Part shown: positions 34,228 through 42,975 of the stretch, one piece after another
How positions within the stretch are numbered: the stretch's first letter is position 1
Layout: each line of letters starts with the position of its first letter
Assembly: GCA_025403435.1 (NCBI GenBank)
Contig: CM046350.1
Coordinates: 4,313,512 to 4,377,511 of the forward strand
Length of the DNA: 64,000 bases
Origin: Artocarpus heterophyllus
Lineage: Eukaryota; Streptophyta; Magnoliopsida; Rosales; Moraceae
Reading direction: 5' to 3'
Position numbers and translations under genes: made by a program
Notes under the pieces: model-generated
The model's input: the letters and a program-made list of their open reading frames with translations, nothing else
What the model was told of the DNA's origin: nothing
Databases searched by the model: none

Positions 34228-36540
34228 GGTGTTTAGGAGAAGAGTTTTAGCTTTATAGTTTCAATTGTGAATAATATAAATCTCTTATCATGTCACACTC
34301 CAAAATCTGGTAGATAATGTGGTGGATTAATTAAGTTAATTAAATAAAATTTTAGTTAAAATCACCAATTAAAAAATTTAGTTAGTTATGAAAAAAGTGG
34401 TATAATGTGTTTTAAAAAAAACATTTATGAAAATAATAAAACAGATAAGATAACATAAAATATAATAATAAGGAAAGGGGAAAGACGAGTTGGGCTCCAC
34501 CAGACTCACAACTTGTGCACACATATAGTATCGACAATAATTATAGTTTACAACCACAGTCCAATGTAAGAAAAGGGAAATTAAAATATTACATGCCTTG
34601 ATTAAATGACACAAATAACCTACTCCAAATTTTCTACTGCTCACGAGTCTAATCAGTGGACTCTCAGTCGGTCCTAAGCTGACTTCCATCTAGAGGGGAA
34701 AAGGTTTAAAAACAAATAAAAAGTAAGCGAAAGGCTCAGTAGAATTAAATTTTAAAATCATTTTATTTGAATATAAAATTTATTGTTCAGGGAAAAGATT
34801 TAGAAAAACACAATAAATAAATAAATCCAGTTAAATCATTCTTACCAAAACAATTCCTTGTTCGTCCAGAAATGATCTCATTATCTTTTCTTGGACAAAC
34901 CATAAATGTTACCATTGCAGTGGTCCAGCTGGATTTCGGGACCTGCCCCTAAAGTCGCACTCTATACGACCCGATCTCTGAGTATGGCATCATGCCCATT
35001 TAAGCATTTCTATAATTATTCAAATCTCATTTACTAAGAGTATTCATTTACATTCATTATGCAGTTCATTATGAATATATCATCATTTAACTGTTTATGA
35101 AAACAACTGATAAAAATTTCCTCTCAGTCATTCTTTCAAAACTTTTTGAAAGAATTCATTTTAAGGCAAAAATCATTTAAAAACCTGGCTACCAAAGAAG
35201 GGGTAAAAGTCTTACGTTGATACCTAGCACCGTAACTCAACACCGCAGTCCTGATCCGTTATATGTTAGCTCCACAAAACCACGAATAACCTTAAATATG
35301 AACTAGGTTTGTTAATATATACCTTAGAGCATTCTACATTATTAAGTTATCTCATAGTGTCTCAGTGTGCCATGCCTAATTTCAAAGTCTCATTTATTCT
35401 CTTGGTATTTAAGCATGATCTTGGTTGTATTTAAAACAATCTTTGTCCCATAAATCAAGTATAATATATTTAAAACACAATTTGGAATGATTTAGGTTCT
35501 GGTGAGCACTCTCTGGCATTGTGCGGTCGACCACGAGTTCGGCCAACTGGGATTTCAACTTCGGCCTGCTGAAAGGTTTAGTTCGGCCTTCCAAACCCTT
35601 TGAATCCGGCCTGCTAAACTTTGAGTTCGGTCTGTCGAACTGAAAAAATCTGGAAGGTTTTAAGTCTCGGGTTTTCACCAAACCCGAGCCCAAAATCCTT
35701 CCAAACCTATTTTTCTCGACTCCAAGAGCACAAATAGCATAGAAACACAATAGAATAATATGATGAAACACATTTAAACACTTTCTAATAAGTTTTTGTG
35801 TGAATTTGAAGTTTAAACCCAAAAATAGAAAAATGTAAAATTTGTTTAAAGTTCATTTTCACTCAAATCAAGCTAGGATTCATGGTGTTTAAGGTCTCAT
35901 AAACTGGAGGTAAGGTTTGTCTAAGCTTATAAAAACTCAGATTGAAACATTCATGGGGGATTCAAGAACGAAAATTCAAAATTTTGAGAAAAAGGAATTA
36001 ACCTTTGATGAATGTTTTTTGAAGAAGATTTGAAGCTTGAATCTTTGATCCTTGACTTCAATCAACTGAGAATGAGGCTTAGGATTGGAATTTTCGAATC
36101 AAAATTTGAAGAAGAAGAGAGAGAGAAAGGGTAGCATGAAAAAGGAAGAGAAAGGGAAAGAGAGCTGTGGGAGTGAAGAGGAAAGAGAAGGAAGAGAAAA
36201 ATAAATAGAGGAGCTGGGGGTAGCTGGTTTGGGAAAACCATGGGTTGCTCCTGGTTTTCCTGAGTAAATTTTAAGTTGTTCAAGTTTTTTAGCAAAAAGA
36301 CTTGTTAGGAATTTGGCAAATTATTTTGTTTAAAATTTCAAAATAATAATTAAAATAATTGAAGATGAAATAAATAGAAAAAACACCACAATTTAATTAA
36401 ATTAAGTTTAAATTACATTTAGACACACTAATACACCATCTTATACATTAATTGCACTTAATTAAAAACCTGGGTATTACATATCACATGCTATAGTGAA
36501 AAGTTTTCACATGCTACAGAAAGATGAAATTGCTCTACCA
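34228..36540. mobile_element. hAT-like MITE interrupted by solo LTR
   Basis: The left piece 34228-34290 (AAGGTGTTTAGGAGAAGAG...) and the right piece 36482-36540 (TATCACATGCTATAGTG...GCTACAG) read as one MITE core once the LTR and one copy of its target duplication are set aside. The right terminal repeat is not clear. Confidence 0.45.
34291..36481 (+). mobile_element. Solo LTR, family A copy 2 (2.2 kb)
   Basis: Starts TGTCACACTCC and ends GGGTATTACA. It is flanked by the perfect 5-bp target duplication TATCA (34286-34290 and 36482-36486). It lies in the same orientation as copy 1 and is similar to it along its length, but diverged. Shared blocks include CACAACTTGTGCACACA, ACATGCCTTGATTAAATGA, GACCCGATCTCTGA and AGTTCGGCCT. 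It has no internal coding region. CG-to-TG or CA differences between the copies are frequent, for example at the ends (CGCCCCGG against CACTCCAA), consistent with methylation-driven decay. Confidence 0.87.
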
Positions 36541-36665
36541 GAGGCAAATGAGACATGCCAAGGGAGAATGGAAAATAAGGAGAAGAAAGGAAGGAAAACT
36601 ATGAGCCTCGATATGCATTTTGGGATTTTTGTGACCAAGAAATAACAATAACCTAATGAAACCTA
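36525..36665 (+). repeat. Dispersed repeat B, copy 1
   Basis: Resembles 42815-42975 in direct orientation: GCCAAGGGAGAATGGAAAA, then ATATGC(A/C)TTTTGGGATTTT, then GTGACCAAGAAATAACAATA. Part of it is also present inverted at 38457-38530. It brackets the wax-synthase pseudogene together with the other copies. Confidence 0.7.
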
Positions 36666-37089
36666 ATATCAGAAGAATGTATGCGTTGGATTCTTTAGTT
36701 TGGTTTATGATTCTTAAAACATAATTAGAATGTGAGTTAATCTCATGTTAGGATCATGTTCAATATCCATTGAGATTTTAATAATCAGACGGCACAATTG
36801 CTAAAAAGAAAAAAAAATGTCTTTTTTCCATTGACATTTAAAGAATCAGATAGACAAAATGATTAATTTAAAAGAATTTAGTAGATTAAAGATTTGATCT
36901 AAGACATTATTGTCGTGAACAAATTTAACTTGTAATTCAGGAATTAAAATAAATAACCCTTTTATCTTCGCAATATAAGTTGGTAAACAAGATGCTGAAT
37001 ATAGAATATTATCAAGTCACTTTCTTTTGTGCTAATGAACCTCTACGGTTTCACACCATCATAAAAGCAGCCATTAACATATTTAACTC

Positions 37090-37692
37090 TTACTTAAACC
37101 TACACTCAACCTGTGAGCTTCTCAAAAGAGGCAAAACCAACAACCAATAAGAAGTGACTATCACGAACCCAACAATCAAAATAATTGACACAAATGGGTG
37201 CACCAGGGCCCACCCTTTTCGCAGGGCCAATCGCTTGAATCCATCCTCATGACCATGCACAATCCATGCAACACGTACAACCAAGCCATTGCCCACGTGG
37301 GTTTCCACCCGCACGTGATGTAGTAGAAGACCAGCTCATGCATGATGCTGGACACGACTGGTGTCACAATACTTGCAACCGCTTTGGCAGGGCCAAACCT
37401 GATTTTACCCATCAAGGTTTTCCGGGTTAGGTCATAAACCGATTGCCTCAGTATATCCGAGGACATCCGGCTCCACCTTTTTCCCCAAAAGTCTTGCAAA
37501 GATATGGCAAGGTATGGTTGATTAAATAGCGGGACAAGCTCATTCCAAACCATGGTCCCGAACATATAGAGCCAGGCTAACACAGTTAGACCACCCAAAA
37601 ATAATGTAAATTTTGGTGAGTTATTTTCTATATAGATTAAAAATGATAAGTATTAGAGGTATGCCTCCTAGGAGAGATTTTGCGAAAGCCAT
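37090..37692 (-). pseudogene. Wax-synthase-like acyltransferase pseudogene
   Basis: The minus strand encodes the C-terminal half of a wax-synthase-like MBOAT protein: FNQPYLAISLQDFWGKRWS, then SSIMHELVFYY, then LHGLCMV, and in another frame the last hydrophobic segment (VSIILIVGFVIVTSYWLL). At least two frameshifts break it, one near 37621 and one near 37240-37255, and roughly the first 150 codons expected for the family are missing. The signature ends in Ser instead of the conserved Asn. It is more distant from the two intact paralogues than they are from each other and lies on the opposite strand. No product expected. Confidence 0.88.
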
Positions 37693-38456
37693 CAAGGGAG
37701 AAGGTGAAATATTTATATTGTTGTGTTTTTTATTTTGAATGGAAAAATTGAAACTATGGCAAAATCAAGAAAGTTTTTGTGGGAGAGAAATAGAGGGCCT
37801 CGATCGAAGGATAAGAAGAGGAGCTTGAAGGATGTGATCTAGTTGAAAGATCTGGCTTTCTAATTTTCCAAATTTAATTAAAGATTGATTAATTAAATTT
37901 ACTAAAAGAGAAAAGTAAATCAAGAACACAGACAATTGTTATCAAAGCTCGGTTCTTAAACCTACGTCCTCAAGGCCACACCCAAATGTTGAACAATCTA
38001 CTAAGAAAACCTGTTTACAAGCACCAATTGGACTTATGCAATTTAAGACTCTCTCTTAGTGATTAAAGCCTATGTTATTGAACTTCTTATGGCCTTGTTC
38101 AGCGGGTATCACTCATCTTGATCTCTACACCAAGTGACTCCCCATCAGTAGTAGAACGTTTTCTCCAGAAGACTACAAATTCTTCTCTCGAAAAACAAAG
38201 TACCTTCCCTCAAAAATAGAGTAAAACGGTCTCAAACACTTGGAAAAATATATTTTTCCAAGTTTAAAACCAAGAACCCTGGACCAAATAGGCATTTTCT
38301 AAGCTCCTTGAAAATTTATACACCAAAACTATTTTTGCAGCTTAGGTTTTTCACATAAAAATACAGCTTTAAAACCAATATACTCCAAACCAATTTTCTC
38401 AACTCTGTCAGGGGCACACACATTCACGTATACAGCCAACAGATAGAAAAAGTATT
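37693..38456. other. Intergenic, no gene seen
   Basis: AT-rich sequence between the pseudogene and an inverted repeat. A 77-codon minus frame (38329-38562) overlaps the repeat arm and resembles nothing known. Confidence 0.4.
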
Positions 38457-38815
38457 GGTACCTATTTTCCATTCTCCCTAGGCATTTCTCATCTCCCATT
38501 CTCAGAGGAAATTCGCCTTTCTTTATCACATATGTTAGGTTTTTTGTTGGCATAATTGGCATGTAATTATCAATAAAAAAAATTTAAAAAATATCAACTG
38601 ATAGAAAAACCAAAAGATAATTTAAAAAAAAAAATTAAAAAGCATATCTTCTAGGTATGAGATAAACCTTTACTTTTTCTTCAAGTAAATCTTTAAATCC
38701 TTATCCTTTTCTGACACATAGCTTCTCCAAGCTCCTAGAATCTTCTAAACTTTGATATTTTTCAAATTTGTTTTTTCCTTTATAATTACATGCCAGTTAT
38801 GCCAACAAAAAACCT

Positions 38816-39489
38816 TGTTGGGGAATTAGAAGACTCCTAATTCCAAGGATCGCAAGAACGAACAATTGCAGAAAAATAAATAGGAGAAAAGAAGAAAAGA
38901 GACACCAAATTTTTATACAGGTTCGTCCAAATTGAGACTACGTCCTGTTTCTGCCGCTTGCAGATTCCACTATGATGAAGGAGATTACAGATTACAAGAG
39001 CAGTTTCTCACACACTCACAAATTGTGCTTACCAAAACTCTCTTCTATCTAACACCCAATGGGAATTTTTTCTCTCTCAAGGATAGAGCTCTCAAGAATT
39101 TTGCCTCTCACAAAATTATGCCACTCACACTTTTCACACACACAACCCTAGCCACCTTGTGTCTATTTATAACCAAAGGAGGAGAAAAATAGCAACTAAT
39201 AGAAAACCCTAGTAGTTTCCCCTTTTTGGGGCGTTTGAGTTCGACTCTAACTCAAAGTTTCGCAACAAACCAGACTTCGGGCGCCGCGGCCCTTGTTTTG
39301 GGCGCCGCGGCGCTGGTTCATTCTCGGATGGGCGCCGCGGCGCTTGTTTTGGGCGCCGCGGCCCTGGTTCGGGCGCCGCGGCGCTCGTTTTTGGGCGCCG
39401 CGGCGCTGTGTCTCTGCCCCCCCACGCAGCACCTTTTTTTTTTTTTTTTCTTTCTCCTTTGCTAGGTTGATTTGGCTCCATTTGTAACA
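38816..39489 (-). repeat. 3' LTR of the copia element (674 bp)
   Basis: On the minus strand it begins TGTTACAAATGG and ends CCCCAACA. It carries six copies of a GGGCGCCGCGG-centred GC-rich unit (39276-39410), a 16-nt T run (A run on the minus strand), and a TATA box TATAAATA on the minus strand at 39164-39171. It is 60 bp longer than the other LTR because of three extra GC units. Confidence 0.93.
39276..39412. repeat. GC-rich tandem repeat in the 3' LTR
   Basis: Six units share the core GGGCGCCGCGG, each followed by CGCT or CCCT and a short T-rich spacer. The 5' LTR has only three (42657-42726). The core GGCGCCGCGGCGC is nearly self-complementary, so it could form a strong stem. On the minus strand it lies upstream of the LTR TATA box, where an enhancer would be expected. 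Confidence 0.9.
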
Positions 39490-39502
39490 ATCTCCCACTT
39501 GG
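39490..39502 (-). promoter_or_regulatory. Polypurine tract of the copia element
   Basis: Directly inside the 3' LTR the minus strand reads CAAGTGGGAGAT before TGTTA. This is the usual plus-strand priming site of plant copia elements. Confidence 0.85.
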
Positions 39503-39505
39503 AGA

Positions 39506-41179
39506 CTAATCAATCACCATGTCTCCCACTGCAGCGGCAACGACTTCGCACGCCTCTTGGAGAAGTCCAACTGAAGTTGCGCACAACTTCAGTTTCTCAA
39601 TCGGAACCATCTTGGTGAGCATATCTCTGGATCCTTTTACCACCCACCTTGCCTTATACCGCTTGCTGCCAGCACTTTTATCTTTTGCCCGGTATACCCT
39701 CTTGTTGTGCAAGGACTTTTTACCCTGTGGTAACTTTGCCAGTTGTCATGTCTGATCCAACTCGTCCCTCATGGCTAACTCCCACTTGATCGAATCTTCA
39801 GCCTCCACGGCTTCATCATAGCTCTCTGGCTTACCTCTGTCGGTCAACAAGATATAATGCAGAGTTGGGGAGTATCTCTGTGGTGGTCTGATTGTCCTGC
39901 TAGACCTCCTGACTGGTATGGCAGGAGTCCTCTGGTTTTCTTCTGGAGCTATGTTTTCCTGGTCTTCAACCTCTGGATTTTGCACCTCCACTTCAGGCAG
40001 ATCCTTCAATGGAATCACCTCAGGCTTCTTATCTTCAGAACCTGAACCCCTGGAGTCCGTGCTGTCTCTGTCCTTGTACAGAACACCTTCGTTGAAGATC
40101 ACATCCTTGCTCCTGATAATCTTCCGGCTTTGGTCATCCCAGAGACGATAACCAAACTCAAGTCCGCCATAGCCAACCAGAAAACACTTCTTTGACTTGG
40201 CATCCAGTTTACTTCTATCAGCAGAATCAATGTGTGCATAGGAAACACAACCAAACACTCTCAAGTAAGAGAGATCAACCTGTTTATGGCTCCAGACTTC
40301 TTCCGGTAGCTTGAACTTCAGCGGTGTGGATGGACTTCTGTTTATCAGATGAGCGGCTGTGTTAATTGCCTCAGCCCAAAACATCTTTGGCAGCCCTGCA
40401 TGCAACCTCATGCTCCTAGCACGCTCGTTTAAAGTCCTGTTCATCCTTTCAGCTACCCCATTCTGTTGTGGTTTCCCTGGAATGGTCTTCCTCATCTTTA
40501 TCCCATTCTTAGCATAGTACCGCCTGAACTCTTCATCTAGGTACTCTCCTCCATTGTCAGACTGCAAGAACTTCACCTTCAAATCTGTCTCGTTCTCCAC
40601 CATGGCTTTCCATCTCTTGAAAGCATCGAACACATCAGATTTGTTTTTCAGAAAGTAAACCCATACCTTCCTGCTTGAGTCATCTATGAACGTCACATAG
40701 TATTTTGCGCCACCAAGGGAAGTCACCGGCGCAGGCCCCCACACATCAGTGTGAACAAGCTCCAATTTCCTGGACTTAGGCTCTCTACCCATCTTTGAAA
40801 AACTCACTCTCTTCTGTTTACCAAAGATGCAGGCTTCACACAAACTGTGATCAACAGTTTTCAAACCCGGCAGTTTTCCTTTGCAGTGAAGCACCTTCAT
40901 ACCCTTTTCACTCATGTGACCAAGCCTATAATGCCATAGCTCGGTATTGGCAGCAGAATCAGCAACTGCTAGGGTATCTTTGCAACTTGAGTTCATGTAG
41001 AGAGTTCCAGCCTTGCGTCCCCGAGCAATAACCATCGCTCCTTTCGTGACTTTCCAACCTCCACAATTGAAGGTTACTTTATGTCCATCATCATCCAGTT
41101 GCCCCACCGAAATCAAGTTGCGCATTAATTTAGGAACATGTCTCACCTTATGAACCTTCCATACCGACCCATTAGGCAT
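39506..41179 (-). pseudogene. Copia pol remnant: protease end, integrase, and residual RT ends
   Basis: The minus-strand frame carries the GAG-pre-integrase region (HYRLGHMSEKGMK, CEACIFGKQKR) and the integrase catalytic core (HTDVWGP, FIDDSSRKVWVYFLK, SDNGGEY, then QQNGVAERMNRT), so the D-D-E-type core is present. A TGA at 39749-39751 stops it just before the RT domain. The same frame then continues open to the start of RT, where a deletion joins it to the last residues of pol. It ends at 39506. Confidence 0.9.
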
Positions 41180-42161
41180 TTTTAAACTGACATCTCCAAT
41201 GCCAAACTATATCCAAAGGTTCTCCATCAGCGAGATAAACCTTACCATGATTTCCAGCAACGTAGTTCTCCAGGACATGACGGTGTGCTGTGGTGTGGAA
41301 TGATGCTCCTGAGTCTATCACCCACGAATCAAAAGAACTGTCGACAGACAAGATTAAGGCATCCTGTTGCTCTTCAGTGGCGGCATTAGCTTCATCATTA
41401 GTCTTGTCTTTATTCTTCCTTGGAGCCCTGCAGTTCTTTTTCAAGTGGCCCATCTTCCCACAGTTCCAACACTCCATGGTCCTACCGTTCCTTGACTTGC
41501 CTCTCCTGCCATTATCTCTGTTGGATTGCCTGTCAAGTTTCCTGCCCCTATTATCAACATTAAGGGCCGAGTTCGACGAAGAGGCTTCACCTGAGTCCTT
41601 CTTGCGAACTTCTTCCGCCAGAATGGAGTTTCTAACATCTACAAATTTCAATTTTGCACTCCCAAGAGAATTTGTAATGGCCACCCTCATGGGTTCCCAA
41701 CTGTTTGGTAACGAGGCCAAGAGGATTAGAGCATTGATCTCATCATCGAATTTAATCTCTACCGAGACCAATTGGTTCAGGACGGTGTTGAAACTGTTCA
41801 GGTGCTCTACCACCGAGGCACCTTCAGACATCTTTAAATTAAAGAGCTTCTTTATGAGATGTACCTTGTTATTGGCTGAGGGCTTCTCATACATCTCTGA
41901 CAGAGCCTTCATCATCCCTGCTGTAGTAGTCTCCTTCGTAACGTTGTGGGCAACGTTCTTTGACAAAGTCAAACGGATCACACCGAGTACCTGTCTATCA
42001 AGGAGACTCCACTCCTCATCCTTCATGCTTTCGGGCTTATTACCCAAGGGCAAATGCAGTTTCCTGCTGTATAGGTAGTCCTCTACTTGCATCCTCCAAT
42101 AGGAAAAATCTAAACCATCAAATTTGGTGATGCCGGCTGCCACACCTTCTTCTCCAGTCAT
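41172..42161 (-). CDS. Copia gag with start of protease
   Basis: A 329-codon frame starts 34 bp inside the 5' LTR. It has the copia gag domain (FDGLDFSYWRMQVEDYL, LTLSKNVAHNV, VHLIKKLFNLKM) and the nucleic-acid-binding CCHC zinc knuckle CWNCGKMGHLKKNC. The protease active site DSGASFHTT follows near the end. A single-base frameshift in an A-run near 41204-41206 separates it from the downstream pol frame. Gag and the zinc knuckle are otherwise intact, so capsid protein could still be made. Confidence 0.9.
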   Translation of the reverse strand: MTGEEGVAAGITKFDGLDFSYWRMQVEDYLYSRKLHLPLGNKPESMKDEEWSLLDRQVLGVIRLTLSKNVAHNVTKETTTAGMMKALSEMYEKPSANNKVHLIKKLFNLKMSEGASVVEHLNSFNTVLNQLVSVEIKFDDEINALILLASLPNSWEPMRVAITNSLGSAKLKFVDVRNSILAEEVRKKDSGEASSSNSALNVDNRGRKLDRQSNRDNGRRGKSRNGRTMECWNCGKMGHLKKNCRAPRKNKDKTNDEANAATEEQQDALILSVDSSFDSWVIDSGASFHTTAHRHVLENYVAGNHGKVYLADGEPLDIVWHWRCQFKNA

Positions 42162-42180
42162 CGTTCTTGATCAAAACCTC

Positions 42181-42193
42181 CGCTCTGATACCA
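42181..42193 (-). promoter_or_regulatory. Primer-binding site (initiator Met tRNA)
   Basis: Two bases inside the 5' LTR the minus strand reads TGGTATCAGAGC, complementary to the 3' end of plant initiator methionine tRNA. This is the common primer of plant copia elements. Confidence 0.92.
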
Positions 42194-42195
42194 GT

Positions 42196-42809
42196 TGTTG
42201 GGGAATTAGACGACTCCTAATTTCAAGGATCGCAAGAACGAACAATTGCAGAAAAATAAATAGGAGAAAAGAAGAAAAGAGACACCAAATTTTTATACAG
42301 GTTCGTCCAAATTGAGACTACGTCCTGTTTCTGCCGCTTGCAGATTCCACTATGATGAAGGAGATTACAGATTACAAGAGCAGTTTCTCACACACTCACA
42401 AATTGTGCTTACCAAAACTCTCTTCTATCTAACACCCAATGGGAATTTTTTCTCTCTCAAGGATAGAGCTCTCAAGAATTTTGCCTCTCACAAAATTATG
42501 CCACTCACACTTTTCACACACACAACCCTAGCCACCTTGTGTCTATTTATAACCAAAGGAGGAGAAAAATAGCAACTAATAGGAAACCCTAGTAGTTTCC
42601 CCTTTTTGGGGCGTTTGAGTTCGACTCTAACTCAAAGTTTCGCAACAAACCAGACTTCGGGCGCCGCGGCCCTTGTTTTGGGCGCCGCGGCGCTGGTTCA
42701 TTCTCGGATGGGCGCCGCGGCGCTGTGTCTCTGCCCCCCCACGCAGCACCTTTTTTTTTTTTTTTTTTTCTTTCTCCTTTGCTAGGTTGATTTGGCTCCA
42801 TTTGTAACA
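42196..42809 (-). repeat. 5' LTR of the copia element (614 bp)
   Basis: It matches 38816-39489 apart from three substitutions (near 42211, 42224 and 42583), three fewer GC-rich units, and a T run of 19 instead of 16. A minus-strand TATA box TATAAATA lies at 42544-42551. Confidence 0.93.
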
Positions 42810-42814
42810 AACCT

Positions 42815-42975
42815 AACATATGTGATAGAGAAAGACGAAATTCCTCTGAGAATGGGAGATAAGAAACGCCAAGGGAGAATGGAAAACAGGTAGATTATAG
42901 GGATGAGAAATATTAACCTCAATATGCCTTTTGGGATTTTAGTGACCAAGAAATAACAATAGCCTAATGAACCTA
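42815..42975 (+). repeat. Dispersed repeat B, copy 2
   Basis: The first 79 bp form the right arm of the foldback element. The remainder (to about 42975) continues the match with 36525-36665, ending GTGACCAAGAAATAACAATA. Confidence 0.7.

Larger units (their letters stand above)
38816..42809 (-). mobile_element. Young Ty1-copia retrotransposon lacking reverse transcriptase and RNase H
   Basis: Complete in outline: two LTRs (42196-42809 as the 5' LTR, 38816-39489 as the 3' LTR), a perfect 5-bp target duplication AACCT (38811-38815 and 42810-42814), a primer-binding site, a polypurine tract, and gag-protease-integrase coding. The internal region is only about 2.7 kb against the usual 4-5 kb. The frame passes straight from the start of the RT domain (RYKARWVVKG) to the C-terminal end of pol (DMLTKM), so nearly all of RT and RNase H is gone. 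The LTRs differ by only three substitutions over about 600 alignable bases plus two length changes, so insertion is recent. Movement would need enzymes from a relative. Confidence 0.95.
38457..42893. repeat. Inverted-repeat (foldback) element split by the copia retrotransposon
   Basis: The left arm 38457-38571 is the reverse complement (roughly 90 percent by eye) of a right arm made of 38781-38815 joined to 42815-42893. The two parts of the right arm are separated exactly by the copia element and one copy of its AACCT target duplication. Without the insertion the unit would be about 440 bp with 115-bp arms and a 209-bp AT-rich spacer (38572-38780). No flanking duplication was identified. Confidence 0.8.

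Noticed and set aside
35409..35822. A 137-codon minus-strand frame
   Set aside because: Lies entirely within the second solo LTR and has no domain; the apparent repeats (SRPDSK, RPNSK) come from the LTR's palindromic units.
38932..39192. An 86-codon plus frame repeated identically at 42312-42572
   Set aside because: The two copies are the LTRs of the copia element read on the wrong strand. The identity reflects LTR duplication, not a gene pair.
41290..42078. A 262-codon plus-strand frame opposite the copia gag
   Set aside because: It is the antisense shadow of gag; the minus strand has the zinc knuckle and gag domain, and the plus frame shows no family features.
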